The notes under the pieces: generated by a model
The model's input: only the letters and a program-made list of their open reading frames with translations
Told to the model about the DNA's origin: nothing
Databases searched by the model: none
In this document: positions 40,083 to 49,968 of the stretch, in pieces
How the letters are laid out: each line of letters opens with the position of its first letter
How positions within the stretch are numbered: the first letter of the stretch is position 1
Assembly: GCA_903899985.1 (NCBI GenBank)
Contig: CAIULL010000113.1
Coordinates: forward strand, 119,229-183,228
DNA: 64,000 nucleotides
Reading direction: 5' to 3'
From: an uncultured Schlesneria sp.
GTDB taxonomy: Bacteria; Planctomycetota; Planctomycetia; Planctomycetales; Planctomycetaceae
Program-made: the position numbers and the translations under genes

Positions 40083-41369
40083 TTATTTCACAACGAAGCC
40101 GACAGTCTCAATCTCTGCATGTCCAGATTTGCGAAAGGGGCGAGGCATCGGTTGCGCCTGCCCTTTTTCATCAACGGTTCGCGATCTGAGCGTATATTCG
40201 CCGGCCGGAAGTCCGTCTAAAATCACCGCCCAGTGTACCTTGCTGAATCGCATGGGCCACGTCTTGGGTCGACCTTCGTTATCGAATCCAAGCGTGTCAG
40301 CCGGGATCGTGGAATCGGGAAGGTCCCCTCCCCATTTTCCCGATTCCGGAGCGGGCAATATCGTCGCGTCAGACCACTCGGCTGTCACGAAGTAGGGATC
40401 GTCAGTCGGCTCTGCTCCCTTGCGACAGACCCAGACTTGAACTTTTCTCAGACCGGATATTCCCACTTGAGCGTAGCCGGTGACCGGAATTCTCTGATTG
40501 GCCGCAATGCTTGGTGGAACAGAAAGCGTCGCTGCAAATGTCTTAAGCGGACTGTCAACGTCATTATTTCCCTCAATGTACGTATCATTCGCCACAGCCA
40601 GATTGGTCAAAACAATATGGCTAAGCCATTTGATCGACTTGAATCCGTATGACTCGGGAACGACGACACGAACCGGGCCACCTCGCTCGGGAGTCAACCA
40701 AGCTCCGTTCAATTTGTAGCACAGGATCACCGGGGGAAGATCGTAAACGTCTTCCAGAACCCGACCGGCGGGAAGCGAGCTGCGAAACATTTGCTTTGGC
40801 TCGTTATTGTGATAGCCGTAGTAAAACACTCGACGAAAATTTTCCACGGGTTGAGTTTTCCAGATGACGACTTTCAGCGGAACCCCTTCCCAGATTCCGG
40901 TTCCTAACGGACATCCGATGTTGAGACACGTCATCACTTTGGCGAATCTGACCGCGTGCGTTTCAGCCAATTTCATCAGGGCAGGAAAATCGAGCGCGGT
41001 TCCGCTGGAGTTTGTCATTGGCTGTTTGATGCGTGTCGGATGATCCTGGTCGGCCGTCACTTCAAGCCGCCAGGTTTCCCGCGTCAGTCCAACCTCAGAT
41101 CGTTTTTCCTCGGAAAGCGAATGTGGGACTGGCGATCCTCGGGAAACGTCACGAAATTTGTCGAGCGGCGTCATGAACGATTCCAGCCTGGCGACGGCAT
41201 CGTTTAGTTCAGGCTCGAGGCTGTCAGCCCAACCCCTGACGCCACCGCCAAACGCCGCCACACCGACAATTCCAGCTCGCACAAAAAATCGGCGAGTCAC
41301 CAAAAGATGGTCGCGCAAGAACCTGTCGGAATCACGCATATTCAGCCCCTGAATTCCACGCGGGCACAA
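40083..41369 (-). CDS. molybdopterin-dependent oxidoreductase (sulfite oxidase-like)
   Basis: Tat-like VTRRFFVRAGIVGVAAFGGG; VMTCLNIGCPLGTGIWEGVPLKVVIW; VILCYKLNGAWLTPERGGPVRVVVPESYGFKSIKWLSHIVLTN; dimerisation-like C-terminus. Confidence 0.88.
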   Translation of the reverse strand: MCPRGIQGLNMRDSDRFLRDHLLVTRRFFVRAGIVGVAAFGGGVRGWADSLEPELNDAVARLESFMTPLDKFRDVSRGSPVPHSLSEEKRSEVGLTRETWRLEVTADQDHPTRIKQPMTNSSGTALDFPALMKLAETHAVRFAKVMTCLNIGCPLGTGIWEGVPLKVVIWKTQPVENFRRVFYYGYHNNEPKQMFRSSLPAGRVLEDVYDLPPVILCYKLNGAWLTPERGGPVRVVVPESYGFKSIKWLSHIVLTNLAVANDTYIEGNNDVDSPLKTFAATLSVPPSIAANQRIPVTGYAQVGISGLRKVQVWVCRKGAEPTDDPYFVTAEWSDATILPAPESGKWGGDLPDSTIPADTLGFDNEGRPKTWPMRFSKVHWAVILDGLPAGEYTLRSRTVDEKGQAQPMPRPFRKSGHAEIETVGFVVK

Positions 41370-41638
41370 ATCTGTATTGAGATTATCATTGCGATGAGCC
41401 CGTTGCGAGAATAAAACTCGTCCTTACACGACATCGCAGCGATGAACTCGGCCTTCACTCCGGCGACTTGACCCGCAGGAATCAACAGCGTCGTTGTTTT
41501 GGGTGGTAAATTCGTCCCAATGTTGTGGCGACATTTACAGTCAACGTTGCATCCGCCAAACTATCGTGCGAATCAGGTCGGCGTGCGCCAACCCAAGTGT
41601 GTCTTACGATTTGACCCCTCTGTAGACTGGATTGATCG

Positions 41639-42271
41639 ATGAAAAGTTTTCTTGCGTCAGTAGCACTCACTCTCGTCTCGATTTCCGCCGTCGGCTTTAC
41701 CGCCGAACCAGACAAAGACGGTTTTGTCTCGTTGTTTGACGGCAAAACATTCAACGGTTGGAAGATCAATGAAAAACCTGACAGCTGGAAGATAAAGGAC
41801 GGAGCGATTGTCGCCAACGGCCCACGTAGTCACCTGTTCTATGTCGGCGACGACAAACCGTTCGTGAATTTCGAACTCCGAGTCGATGTCATGACAGAAC
41901 CGAACAGTAATGGAGGGATTTACTTCCACACCAAGTACCAGGACGAAGGTTGGCCAAAATATGGATTCGAAGCTCAGGTCAACAACAGCCAGGGAGATCC
42001 AAAACGAACAGGAAGCCTTTATGCCGTTGTCGACGTCCTCGAAAAACACGTTCCCGATAATCAGTGGTACACCGAAACCGTCATCGTTAAAGGGAATAAG
42101 ATTACCATTAAGATCAACGACAAAGTTGTCGTCGACTACACCGAACCTGCTGACAAAAAAGCGGGAGAAGACTTCACCCGCAAGATCGATAAGGGAACCT
42201 TCGCCCTTCAAGCTCATGATCCCGGTAGCACCGTCCACTTCAAGAATATTCGAGTCAAACGTCTCGACTGA
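41639..42271 (+). CDS. DUF1080 (3-keto-disaccharide hydrolase) domain protein
   Basis: Signal peptide; GFVSLFDGKTFNGWKINEKPDSWKIKDGAIVANGPRSHLFY; NSNGGIYFHTKY; FALQAHDPGSTVHFKNIRVKRL. Confidence 0.92.
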   Translation: MKSFLASVALTLVSISAVGFTAEPDKDGFVSLFDGKTFNGWKINEKPDSWKIKDGAIVANGPRSHLFYVGDDKPFVNFELRVDVMTEPNSNGGIYFHTKYQDEGWPKYGFEAQVNNSQGDPKRTGSLYAVVDVLEKHVPDNQWYTETVIVKGNKITIKINDKVVVDYTEPADKKAGEDFTRKIDKGTFALQAHDPGSTVHFKNIRVKRLD

Positions 42272-42308
42272 GAATTAGCCATCGTCATCACGACGCTCAC
42301 TTCATCGA

Positions 42309-42341
42309 GCCTGGTTCCCAATCCGGAAACCAGGCTTTTTT
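42309..42341 (+). terminator. rho-independent terminator
   Basis: GCCTGGTT-N11-AACCAGGC followed by TTTTTT, just after the DUF1080 gene. Confidence 0.85.
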
Positions 42342-42591
42342 ATTTGATTCGATGTTCACCTGAATGAGTCACGCGAAGCAATCGCATTTTCAGTTTGAGT
42401 TATTATGAGCGAACGGTCACATCACAGAACGACCTGTTGCTTTTTTGCGCAAATATTCCGGAGCATTTCGATTAAGTTTGATTTCGATGTTGACTGAAAC
42501 CATGAAGATCCGATATCAATTATGAAGATTAAATGAAGATGTTCATTTTGAAGGTTGCAAATTCAATCGGGCAACTGCAGGAGGCTTCGCA

Positions 42592-42792
42592 ATGTCCAGT
42601 TTTAATTGGAAATTCTGGGCGATTCCGCTCACACTCTGGTCACTCTATAGCTGCTGGTATTTCGGTTACCAGTCCGGATACGCCGAAGGTCACGATACAG
42701 CATGGAGCTTGGCGCGTCCGTATGATCTGGTAAACGCCACCCCAAATGAAGGGAACGTTCCACGCTTTCTGGATAGCAGCCTCAATCAGTAA
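42592..42792 (+). CDS. small single-TM hypothetical protein
   Basis: 66 aa MSSFNWKFWAIPLTLWSLYSCWYFGYQSGYAEGHDTAW...; AGGAGG Shine-Dalgarno immediately upstream. Confidence 0.6.
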   Translation: MSSFNWKFWAIPLTLWSLYSCWYFGYQSGYAEGHDTAWSLARPYDLVNATPNEGNVPRFLDSSLNQ

Positions 42793-42997
42793 TCGAGTTT
42801 GCTTAGATCGGTGACCTCCTCGGCGGCATCCAGAAAAATGCCCCCTTGTTGTGCGGTCTGTATTTCAACCGGTCGAAGTGTGGCAACTCTCTCTCCGTAA
42901 CGGCATACTTGATGTCGTGCAGAGGACTGCCAGCCCAATCATGAGACATGATGGGTGCTTCGATCCGAAATTCAGAACTTGACAATAAGGATGTTTC

Positions 42998-44509
42998 ATG
43001 ACCAACTGGAAAAAAATAAGCCTCGCTGCGTCAGCGCTCATTGGCTTGATCTCGTCTCCCCTGTTTGCGGCGGATATCAAGGACCTGGTTGCTCCGAGCG
43101 CTGCTGCGGTCAAAGTTGTTGGTGACTGCAAGTTCACCGAGGGGCCTGCTTTCAGCCCGAAAGGTTTTCTCCTTTTCAGCGACATTCCCAACTCACGTAT
43201 CATCCGCGTTGAGGCCGATGGTCAGTCGAGCGACTTCCTGAAACCGTCTGGTGGGGCCAATGGCCTGGTCTTTGACGGGGCAGGTCATCTTTACGCTTGT
43301 CAGGGACAGGCCCGCCGAGTCGTTAAGATTGCGATTCAGGATGGAAAGATCGAAACCCTTTGCGATCAATATGACGGAAAACCACTGAACAGTCCCAATG
43401 ATCTGGCTTTGGATTCGGTTGGCGGTCTGTATTTCACCGATCCCAGATATGGTGGCGATTCCAAGATCGATCAAACTTGTATGGGTGTTTACTATGTTGA
43501 TGTCGCCGGCAAGACGACACGAGTCATCGATAACCTGCAACGGCCCAACGGGATTCTTGTCTCGATCGACGGGAAGGTGCTGTATGTCGCTGAACCGAAT
43601 AAGCGCGAATTTTGGAAGTACGAAATCACTGGCCCAGGCAAAATCACGAGCGGAAAGCTGATTTTCACCGGGGATGAAAAGCTGGATGGTGGCGGCCCCG
43701 ATGGAATGTGTCTCGACCAGCACGGCAATATTTATACGACTTATAACGGCATCGTTGTTCTTAACCCGGATGGAGGCCTGATTGGTCGCATCCCTGTTCC
43801 CGAACATCCGGCAAACTGCACGTTTGGTGGTGCCGACGGCAAAACTCTTTATATCACCGCCCGGACAAGTCTCTATTCGATCGCCATGAACGTTGCCGGT
43901 GCACCGTTGTTCTCAAACGGACCCAGACCAGCCCCTCAGGTCAGTCATCGCAGCTCATTTCGTGGTCCCGCTCGACTTGCTCAGGACAAGAAAGATTCCG
44001 AAAAGGATGCGGTCAAAGAAGTCGTCATCAAGGCGATTAAGCTGAATGTTCCCGCCAGCTGGAAACAGGAAGAGCCCTCGAACAATCTTCGACTGGCTCA
44101 ATTTAAGATTCCTCCTGTCGAAGGAGATAAACCCGCAACCGAACTGGTCATTTCGTCGTTTGGTGGCGATGGTGGTGGTGTCGACCAGAATTTCAAACGC
44201 TGGATCGATCAGTTCACTGCAGAAGGCCGGAAATTAAGAATGTCATCAGGCGAGTGCGAGCAGGGCAAGTACTACGTCAACGACATCACGGGGACGTACC
44301 TGCAGTCAACAGGAGGCCCGTTTGCCGGTGGCAAGAAGACTCCTATGCCAGGCTATCGATCGCTGAGTGTTGTGCTTGCCGTTCCGGAAAAAGGAGTTTA
44401 CTTCCTGCGGCTCACAGGCCCGGAAAAGACGGTCACGTCCGCCGCTGACGCTTTCCGTAAGTCGTTCAATGGAAATGCTTCGAAAGAAGCGGAATACGAA
44501 CTGAAGTAA
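42998..44509 (+). CDS. SMP-30/gluconolactonase-family protein with extra C-terminal domain
   Basis: FTEGPAFSPKGFLLFSDIPNSRI, LYACQGQARRVVKI, LNSPNDLALDSVGGLYFTDPRYGG, RPNGILVSIDGKVLYVAEPN, GPDGMCLDQHGNIYTTYNG; extra domain of about 190 aa after residue 310. Confidence 0.9.
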   Translation: MTNWKKISLAASALIGLISSPLFAADIKDLVAPSAAAVKVVGDCKFTEGPAFSPKGFLLFSDIPNSRIIRVEADGQSSDFLKPSGGANGLVFDGAGHLYACQGQARRVVKIAIQDGKIETLCDQYDGKPLNSPNDLALDSVGGLYFTDPRYGGDSKIDQTCMGVYYVDVAGKTTRVIDNLQRPNGILVSIDGKVLYVAEPNKREFWKYEITGPGKITSGKLIFTGDEKLDGGGPDGMCLDQHGNIYTTYNGIVVLNPDGGLIGRIPVPEHPANCTFGGADGKTLYITARTSLYSIAMNVAGAPLFSNGPRPAPQVSHRSSFRGPARLAQDKKDSEKDAVKEVVIKAIKLNVPASWKQEEPSNNLRLAQFKIPPVEGDKPATELVISSFGGDGGGVDQNFKRWIDQFTAEGRKLRMSSGECEQGKYYVNDITGTYLQSTGGPFAGGKKTPMPGYRSLSVVLAVPEKGVYFLRLTGPEKTVTSAADAFRKSFNGNASKEAEYELK

Positions 44510-44533
44510 ATGTCACTCGCTCGAATCCAAGTT

Positions 44534-44558
44534 GCGTTGCGGGCAACGCCCGCAACGC
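44534..44558. repeat. perfect hairpin, 11-bp stem
   Basis: GCGTTGCGGGC-AAC-GCCCGCAACGC; no T-tract follows. Confidence 0.7.
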
Positions 44559-44639
44559 ACTGCGTTTGAAAAGAATCAGCAAAGGTGCAACCAATCACGT
44601 GTTTTCTTATGACGGCAGGTGGTTGTTCCAATCTTTCTG

Positions 44640-45445
44640 TTATTCATTTTCGGATCTGTACTGGCCGTCTTGCCTAGGCCGTCGTTTCTGATTCATCCGC
44701 TGGGCGGCATTAATCCTTTCGGCGAGCGAACCCCAGGTACCACCAATGGGAACCCCCGCATGATGCGGGCGAAGCAAGTTCACCGACAAGCCGAATCGTT
44801 GCCCGCCAAAAAAGTCTGTTGAGTACCTCGCTCTCATCTCCTGCAGATGTCCAATACGTCGCTTGAGTCCCATGCGTCCCATCAAAAACAAAATCTTGTG
44901 TCAAAGTTCGATCAAGTTCGAACGACTTCGACCATTTCCCGTATTTCATAGGCTTTTGACCGTTTTTTCATCGCGCCCGAGTTCGATCAAGTTCGCCCGA
45001 GTTCGATCAAGTTCGATCAAGTTCGATCAAGTTCGATCAAGTTCGATCAAGTTCGACACACTTCGTTCATGTTCGATCGACTTCGTGTTTTCGGAATTGG
45101 TCTTCATCTTCAATTCGCGGAATGCGAATTCCTGATGACGGCCATGCAAATACGAAAGTACCAAAAACGGTAGCTCTGAATCGCTGCCAAAGAACGAACG
45201 GCCACGGTTCGTTCAAGCGTTTCAAGTCGACACTGAAGCGAACCGGGTTCAATTTGGTTTCTGAAATGTCAAAGATCAAAGTCGTTGCATTACGTCAACA
45301 AGACCGGAATGCGCATCGAAAATCAGCGCCCCTTCACCGTTCCCTGGCGAACCCTGCCTGTCATCACAGGGAATCATTGCGCCGCCTACAAACAAATTAC
45401 GACAAAAACCTACAAATTATGATAATGAAAGTCAATAGAAATTGA
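44640..45445 (-). repeat. composite intergenic repeat, locus B (inverted homologue of 14020-15065)
   Basis: The reverse complement aligns block by block with locus A in the same order. Confidence 0.8.
44979..45084 (-). repeat. 10-bp tandem array, about ten units
   Basis: + strand reads agttcgatca agttcgcccg (agttcgatca)x5 agttcgacac acttcgttca tgttcgatcg; two to three more units at 44905-44934 on the other side of the core. Confidence 0.92.
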
Positions 45446-45751
45446 AAGATTATTTCTGGACGTTTGGAAGGGGCTCGCGAAACAGGGTTTGCAAATCTCG
45501 AAATCCGCGTCCTCGCAGTTGAGTTTGTTTCCCCGAGAGTGCGGTTGGATCGTCAGGCCGCGGAGCTCAAATGACTTTGGCGTCTCTTCGTGTGAGCCGC
45601 TGTGCTGATGAATTTGCGTTTGCGTCCGATCGACTTCGGGCCAGATCGCATCGGAATCTGCTTGTGATTTTTTGAGAATCCCGTTCACGAATCCGTCACG
45701 CGCGCAACGTCAAATTATGCGAGGCGGGCTGGAATGAGTCGATAATCCGAG

Positions 45752-46678
45752 TCAGTGCAGCTCAGGGCGAAGATAGATAAAGCTTTTACCCAACCGACCA
45801 CCGTAGTTACCCGCCGAAATCTTGATCAGGCCCGGTGTGTCGACTGTGGCGGCGATGACCGCCTGTGTTCCAGCGGAGACTGTCGCCAGATCCCGTCCGT
45901 TAATGATGATTTCCATAATCGAATGGATTCCATCGGGTACCTGAGACTGTTCGCCCAGCTTTTCACGCAACGTCGGGCAGAATGGATGATTTGTGCTGGC
46001 GAAGAGGAACGAATAGGCGCTACCTGCCTTGGAGCCACTTGCCGCAACACCGCCAGGGAATGGGGCGATCGTACCCGGGACGTTCGCAAGTGCCGCGACA
46101 CCACGCTCAGCCGCCGCCAATGAGGCATCGACGGATTCTGCAAAAAACCACAGGTTCCCACCCATCACTCCATCGGCGAATCCAAACCGCCGATCGATGA
46201 CAAATTCCCCTCCCATGATCGGTAAGACCCACATCTTGCGGCCGTAACGCTGATCTCGAAACTGATGGCCGTCGCCGAACAGAGCGATTTTGCGGCCCAA
46301 TTTGAAGTAGGGGTCTGTCTCCAGCAGGTTAAAACACGAGGCCGTGGGACATGTCAGCACATTTTGGCTCAGCCGATGCAGCAGCACCTTTTCCAGAAGT
46401 TTCTCACGATCTTTTTTGAAACGAGGAACATGAAATTGAACGATCGCACCCGGGCGACCATCGGGGGTCGCAAACGATTCGTCCCCGCCAGGTCCCACAT
46501 ACCGGTCAACACCCGCTTCGCATTCACAAAAGATGCTGCTGGAAGCATGTCCCGTGGCTGCGTTACAGGCATGATCCAGCCAGACTCGATCCCTGGCGGT
46601 GATCAGAACTTCCGCATAGATACTGCGAAATCCCTCGGCGTAAGTATCTTCGACAAAGGCACGATGCGTAGTAGTCAC
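45752..46678 (-). CDS. fhcD: formylmethanofuran--tetrahydromethanopterin N-formyltransferase
   Basis: TYAEGFRSIYAEVLITARDRVWLDHACNAATGHASSSIFCECEAGVDRYVGPGGDESFATPDGRPGAIVQFHVPRFKK; MGGEFVIDRRFGFADGVMGGNLWFFAES (Ftr family). Confidence 0.95.
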   Translation of the reverse strand: MTTTHRAFVEDTYAEGFRSIYAEVLITARDRVWLDHACNAATGHASSSIFCECEAGVDRYVGPGGDESFATPDGRPGAIVQFHVPRFKKDREKLLEKVLLHRLSQNVLTCPTASCFNLLETDPYFKLGRKIALFGDGHQFRDQRYGRKMWVLPIMGGEFVIDRRFGFADGVMGGNLWFFAESVDASLAAAERGVAALANVPGTIAPFPGGVAASGSKAGSAYSFLFASTNHPFCPTLREKLGEQSQVPDGIHSIMEIIINGRDLATVSAGTQAVIAATVDTPGLIKISAGNYGGRLGKSFIYLRPELH

Positions 46679-46710
46679 TTGAGAAACCCGGGAAATAGAG
46701 TGATCGCGAT

Positions 46711-47319
46711 TTACTTTCGACCAAGACCGTTGTAGCTGGCCTTTTCCGTCACGACCTTGTCCATAAAGACGTCGTGATCCTGCATCGGAATTTCGTCAAA
46801 CAACTGACATTCAAACGCCAGGGCCACAAGCGGAGTATCGGGCCGTGCATGTTCCAGCAACTTGTCATAATATCCTTTACCATGCCCCGTTCGACCGCCG
46901 CGTCGGTCAAAGGCAACGCCCGGTACGATGATCAAATCGATCTCTTTGACGTCCACTTTTTTCGCAGCGACCGTTCGAAGCTCGTCCTTCGGCTCCAGAA
47001 TCTTGTACATGCCGACGGCCAGTTCGTCATAATTCTCAAGATGGAACAGCTCCAGCTCGCCATCCACACAGTACGGAACGACAATTTTTTTGCCGCTGGA
47101 CAAGGCATTGACCAGGTCGTTTCTCGTGCGGACTTCGCTCCGAACATCGATGTAAAACAAGACGGTCTTGGCCTGATGATATTCTGGCAGCGTCATGCAA
47201 CGTGCCACAATTTCACGGCTGATTTCGTCTTTGTTTTCTTGTGCGTTTCGGTTGGCGTGGGCCTGTTCACGAATCTGCTGTTTCCGGGATGACAAGACAT
47301 CGGCTGGTTCGGTGGTCAT
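46711..47319 (-). CDS. 5-formyltetrahydrofolate cyclo-ligase
   Basis: From ATG at 47319 (AAGGAG upstream): MTTEPADVLSSRKQQIREQAHANRNAQ..; KTVLFYIDVRSEV; VPYCVDGELELFHL; LIIVPGVAFDRRGGRTGHGKGYYDKLL. Confidence 0.92.
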   Translation of the reverse strand: MTTEPADVLSSRKQQIREQAHANRNAQENKDEISREIVARCMTLPEYHQAKTVLFYIDVRSEVRTRNDLVNALSSGKKIVVPYCVDGELELFHLENYDELAVGMYKILEPKDELRTVAAKKVDVKEIDLIIVPGVAFDRRGGRTGHGKGYYDKLLEHARPDTPLVALAFECQLFDEIPMQDHDVFMDKVVTEKASYNGLGRK

Positions 47320-47436
47320 CGGTCTTATATGCTCCTTGTGAAAGACAATCGACGAAGACACAGGATAACAAGGAATCAGCGTACTACCAATCGACCGAGA
47401 CCGATTTGAAAGTTCGCCAGAAAATCGAAAGTCGGC

Positions 47437-49968
47437 ATGCCGAAAGTGATCCGCGACATCTTCTGTGATCCGCGTCCCGCCATACGGATCGTCGGGGCAC
47501 GCACACACAATCTTCAAGCGATCGATGTCGAAATTCCCATCGGTCAACTGACGGTCATTACAGGCGTCAGTGGCAGTGGAAAAAGTTCCTTCGCCTTCAA
47601 AACAATCTTTGCTCACGGGCAGTGGCGTTATCTGTCGTCTGTTTCAGCCCAGTCGCGCGAATTGCTGCAGGAGGTTGAACGCCCCGACGTCGATGTGATT
47701 GATGGATTGCCTCCGGTCCTGTGTGTTGAGCAGCAGACTTCTGGCGCACGAAAACGCTCGTCGGTAGCCACCATCTCGGACATTTATGATTATTTGCGAC
47801 TGCTCTTCGCCAGAATTGGACGACTTTATTGCCCGGCATGCCACGAGCCGGTCACAGCTCAATCTCGCTCTGATATCGTCAGCCAGGCATTGCAAAGTCA
47901 CGACGGGCAGAAAGTGATCGTGCTGGCGCCGATTGTTCGAGGTCGAGCCGGTCAGCAAGGCAGTGTCTTTGCCCAGATCGTCAAGGATGGTTTTGTACGA
48001 GCCCGCGTCGATGGTGAATTGGTTGACGCGGCTGCTCCCCCCGAACTGGTCAAGTCGAAGCCGCATGATATTGACGTTGTGGTTGACCGATTGATCATGA
48101 AACCCGGAGTTCGCCCGAGACTGGAAGAATCAGTTGATCTCGCTCTGCAACTGGGCCATGGACAATGCGTCCTTAGTCACGAGACTCCCGGCGGGTGGCA
48201 AGACCGTCTTTACAACAGCCAGCTCTCCTGCGCGACGTGCGGGACAAGCTTTCCCATGCTCGAACCTCGATCGTTCAGCTTTAACAGTGCCGTAGGTGCT
48301 TGCGAAACGTGTCAGGGACTGGGAGTTGTTACCGAATCGGACGAATCATCAAAAGTCTGTCCGTCATGCGAAGGGACTCGACTGGGGCCGATTGCACGAG
48401 CGGTTCAAATCGACGGCACGAGCATCACACAATTCTGTGCCATGACTCCCAGCGAAGCGGAGCAATGTGCTTTAAAGTGGGGCGCGCTGAGCACGCCCTC
48501 CTTAAACAATGCTGATTTTGATGAACATCGTCGATCGGCCTTCCAGCACCTATTGCCAGAAATTACCAGTCGTTTGAGATCACTCACCGAGATTGGTCTC
48601 GATTATCTGACCCTCAACCGCAGTGGCGACACCCTTTCCGCAGGTGAGCTTCAGCGGACGCGACTGGCCGCATGCCTGGGAAGCCCGCTCAGCGGTGTCT
48701 GTTACATCCTGGACGAACCGACTGCAGGACTGCATGCCTGTGACACTGAAAGACTGCTGAAATCATTGGTTCGCTTGCGTGATGAAGGGAATACAGTCCT
48801 GCTGGTCGAGCATGATCTTGATGTCATCCGCGCTGCAGATCATGTGATTGACCTGGGGCCTGGAGCCGGAACGCTCGGCGGACGGGTGATCGCCGCAGGA
48901 ACCCCTGAAGAACTTGCGAGTAACCCCGCTTCGGTCACAGGACCGTTTTTGACAAAGCAAGACCAACATCGTGTGGAGCAAACGGCAGAAATGGAATCCA
49001 CGTCAGTGGCAAACAATCTGCCTGCTGCGAACTTGATTCGCCTTACCGGTGCGACCCTGCATCGCCTGAAAAATGTCACAATTGAGATTCCGTTGAACCG
49101 GATTGTCTGTGTGACAGGTGTCAGCGGTTCGGGAAAATCTTCGCTCGTCATGCAGACACTGGTTCCAGCGATCCGGCATGCCCTTGGCGAGAAAATCGCG
49201 TGCGGGGGGCCGTTTCAAGAATTGACGGGAACCGAACACCTGTCGCGAGTGGTTCGAGTCGATCAAACTCCCCTCAGTCGTTCAGCGATCTCGACGCCGG
49301 CCACGTATTCAGGTCTATGGGACGAGATTCGGAAAGTGTTCGCCAAGACGAAAGAATCACGGCTGCGCGGTTTCACACCTCGTCAATTCAGCCTGCACGT
49401 TCCCGAAGCGAGATGTGCTCGTTGCCGTGGACGAGGGCAACTTCCCGTTGAAGAACAGCGATTTGCTGACTGGCAGATCCGTTGCCCGGACTGCGACGGT
49501 CGGCGATTCTCAACCACGACCCTATCGGTCAGATATCGAGGCCAGTCTGTCGCCGATGTCTTGAACATGAGTTTGACTGATGCGGCGGTCTTTTTTGAAA
49601 ACTTCCCACGTCTTGAGCGGCCCTTGAATGTCTTCTGTGATCTGGGCCTGGGCTATCTGAAGCTCGGGCAATCGGCCGCAACCCTGTCGGGTGGAGAAGC
49701 ACAACGCGTGAAACTGGGTACCGAACTCGCCAAATCCACGGAAGCTGACCGTTCAACGTTATTCGTTCTGGACGAACCAACAGCCGGCCTGCACATGGCC
49801 GACGTTCAGCAACTTGTGGGTGTGTTACGGAAACTGGTCACGGCAGGCCACTCGATGCTGATCATTGAACACAACTCCGAATTGATCGCAGCCGCCGACT
49901 GGCGAATCGAAGTCGGGCCCGGTGCCGGCCCGGATGGTGGTCAAATCACATACGCTGGCCCGCCATAA
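47437..49968 (+). CDS. UvrA-family excinuclease ABC subunit A-like ATPase (843 aa)
   Basis: Two Walker A (TGVSGSGKSS x2), zinc CxxC motifs (YCPACHEPV; CATCGTSF; CARCRGRG), LSAGELQRTRLA, LSGGEAQRVKLGTELAK, FVLDEPTAGLH. Confidence 0.92.
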   Translation: MPKVIRDIFCDPRPAIRIVGARTHNLQAIDVEIPIGQLTVITGVSGSGKSSFAFKTIFAHGQWRYLSSVSAQSRELLQEVERPDVDVIDGLPPVLCVEQQTSGARKRSSVATISDIYDYLRLLFARIGRLYCPACHEPVTAQSRSDIVSQALQSHDGQKVIVLAPIVRGRAGQQGSVFAQIVKDGFVRARVDGELVDAAAPPELVKSKPHDIDVVVDRLIMKPGVRPRLEESVDLALQLGHGQCVLSHETPGGWQDRLYNSQLSCATCGTSFPMLEPRSFSFNSAVGACETCQGLGVVTESDESSKVCPSCEGTRLGPIARAVQIDGTSITQFCAMTPSEAEQCALKWGALSTPSLNNADFDEHRRSAFQHLLPEITSRLRSLTEIGLDYLTLNRSGDTLSAGELQRTRLAACLGSPLSGVCYILDEPTAGLHACDTERLLKSLVRLRDEGNTVLLVEHDLDVIRAADHVIDLGPGAGTLGGRVIAAGTPEELASNPASVTGPFLTKQDQHRVEQTAEMESTSVANNLPAANLIRLTGATLHRLKNVTIEIPLNRIVCVTGVSGSGKSSLVMQTLVPAIRHALGEKIACGGPFQELTGTEHLSRVVRVDQTPLSRSAISTPATYSGLWDEIRKVFAKTKESRLRGFTPRQFSLHVPEARCARCRGRGQLPVEEQRFADWQIRCPDCDGRRFSTTTLSVRYRGQSVADVLNMSLTDAAVFFENFPRLERPLNVFCDLGLGYLKLGQSAATLSGGEAQRVKLGTELAKSTEADRSTLFVLDEPTAGLHMADVQQLVGVLRKLVTAGHSMLIIEHNSELIAAADWRIEVGPGAGPDGGQITYAGPP

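Noticed and set aside
44979-45084. CRISPR array
   Set aside because: The units are 10 bp with no unique spacers of 25-45 bp and no cas genes nearby.
44863-45135. + strand ORF (90 aa, repeated SSIKF motifs) as a repeat protein gene
   Set aside because: It is a translation of the 10-bp array plus core; 10-mers read in a fixed frame give a pseudo-repeat peptide. No SD, and the homologous locus A has no equivalent ORF.
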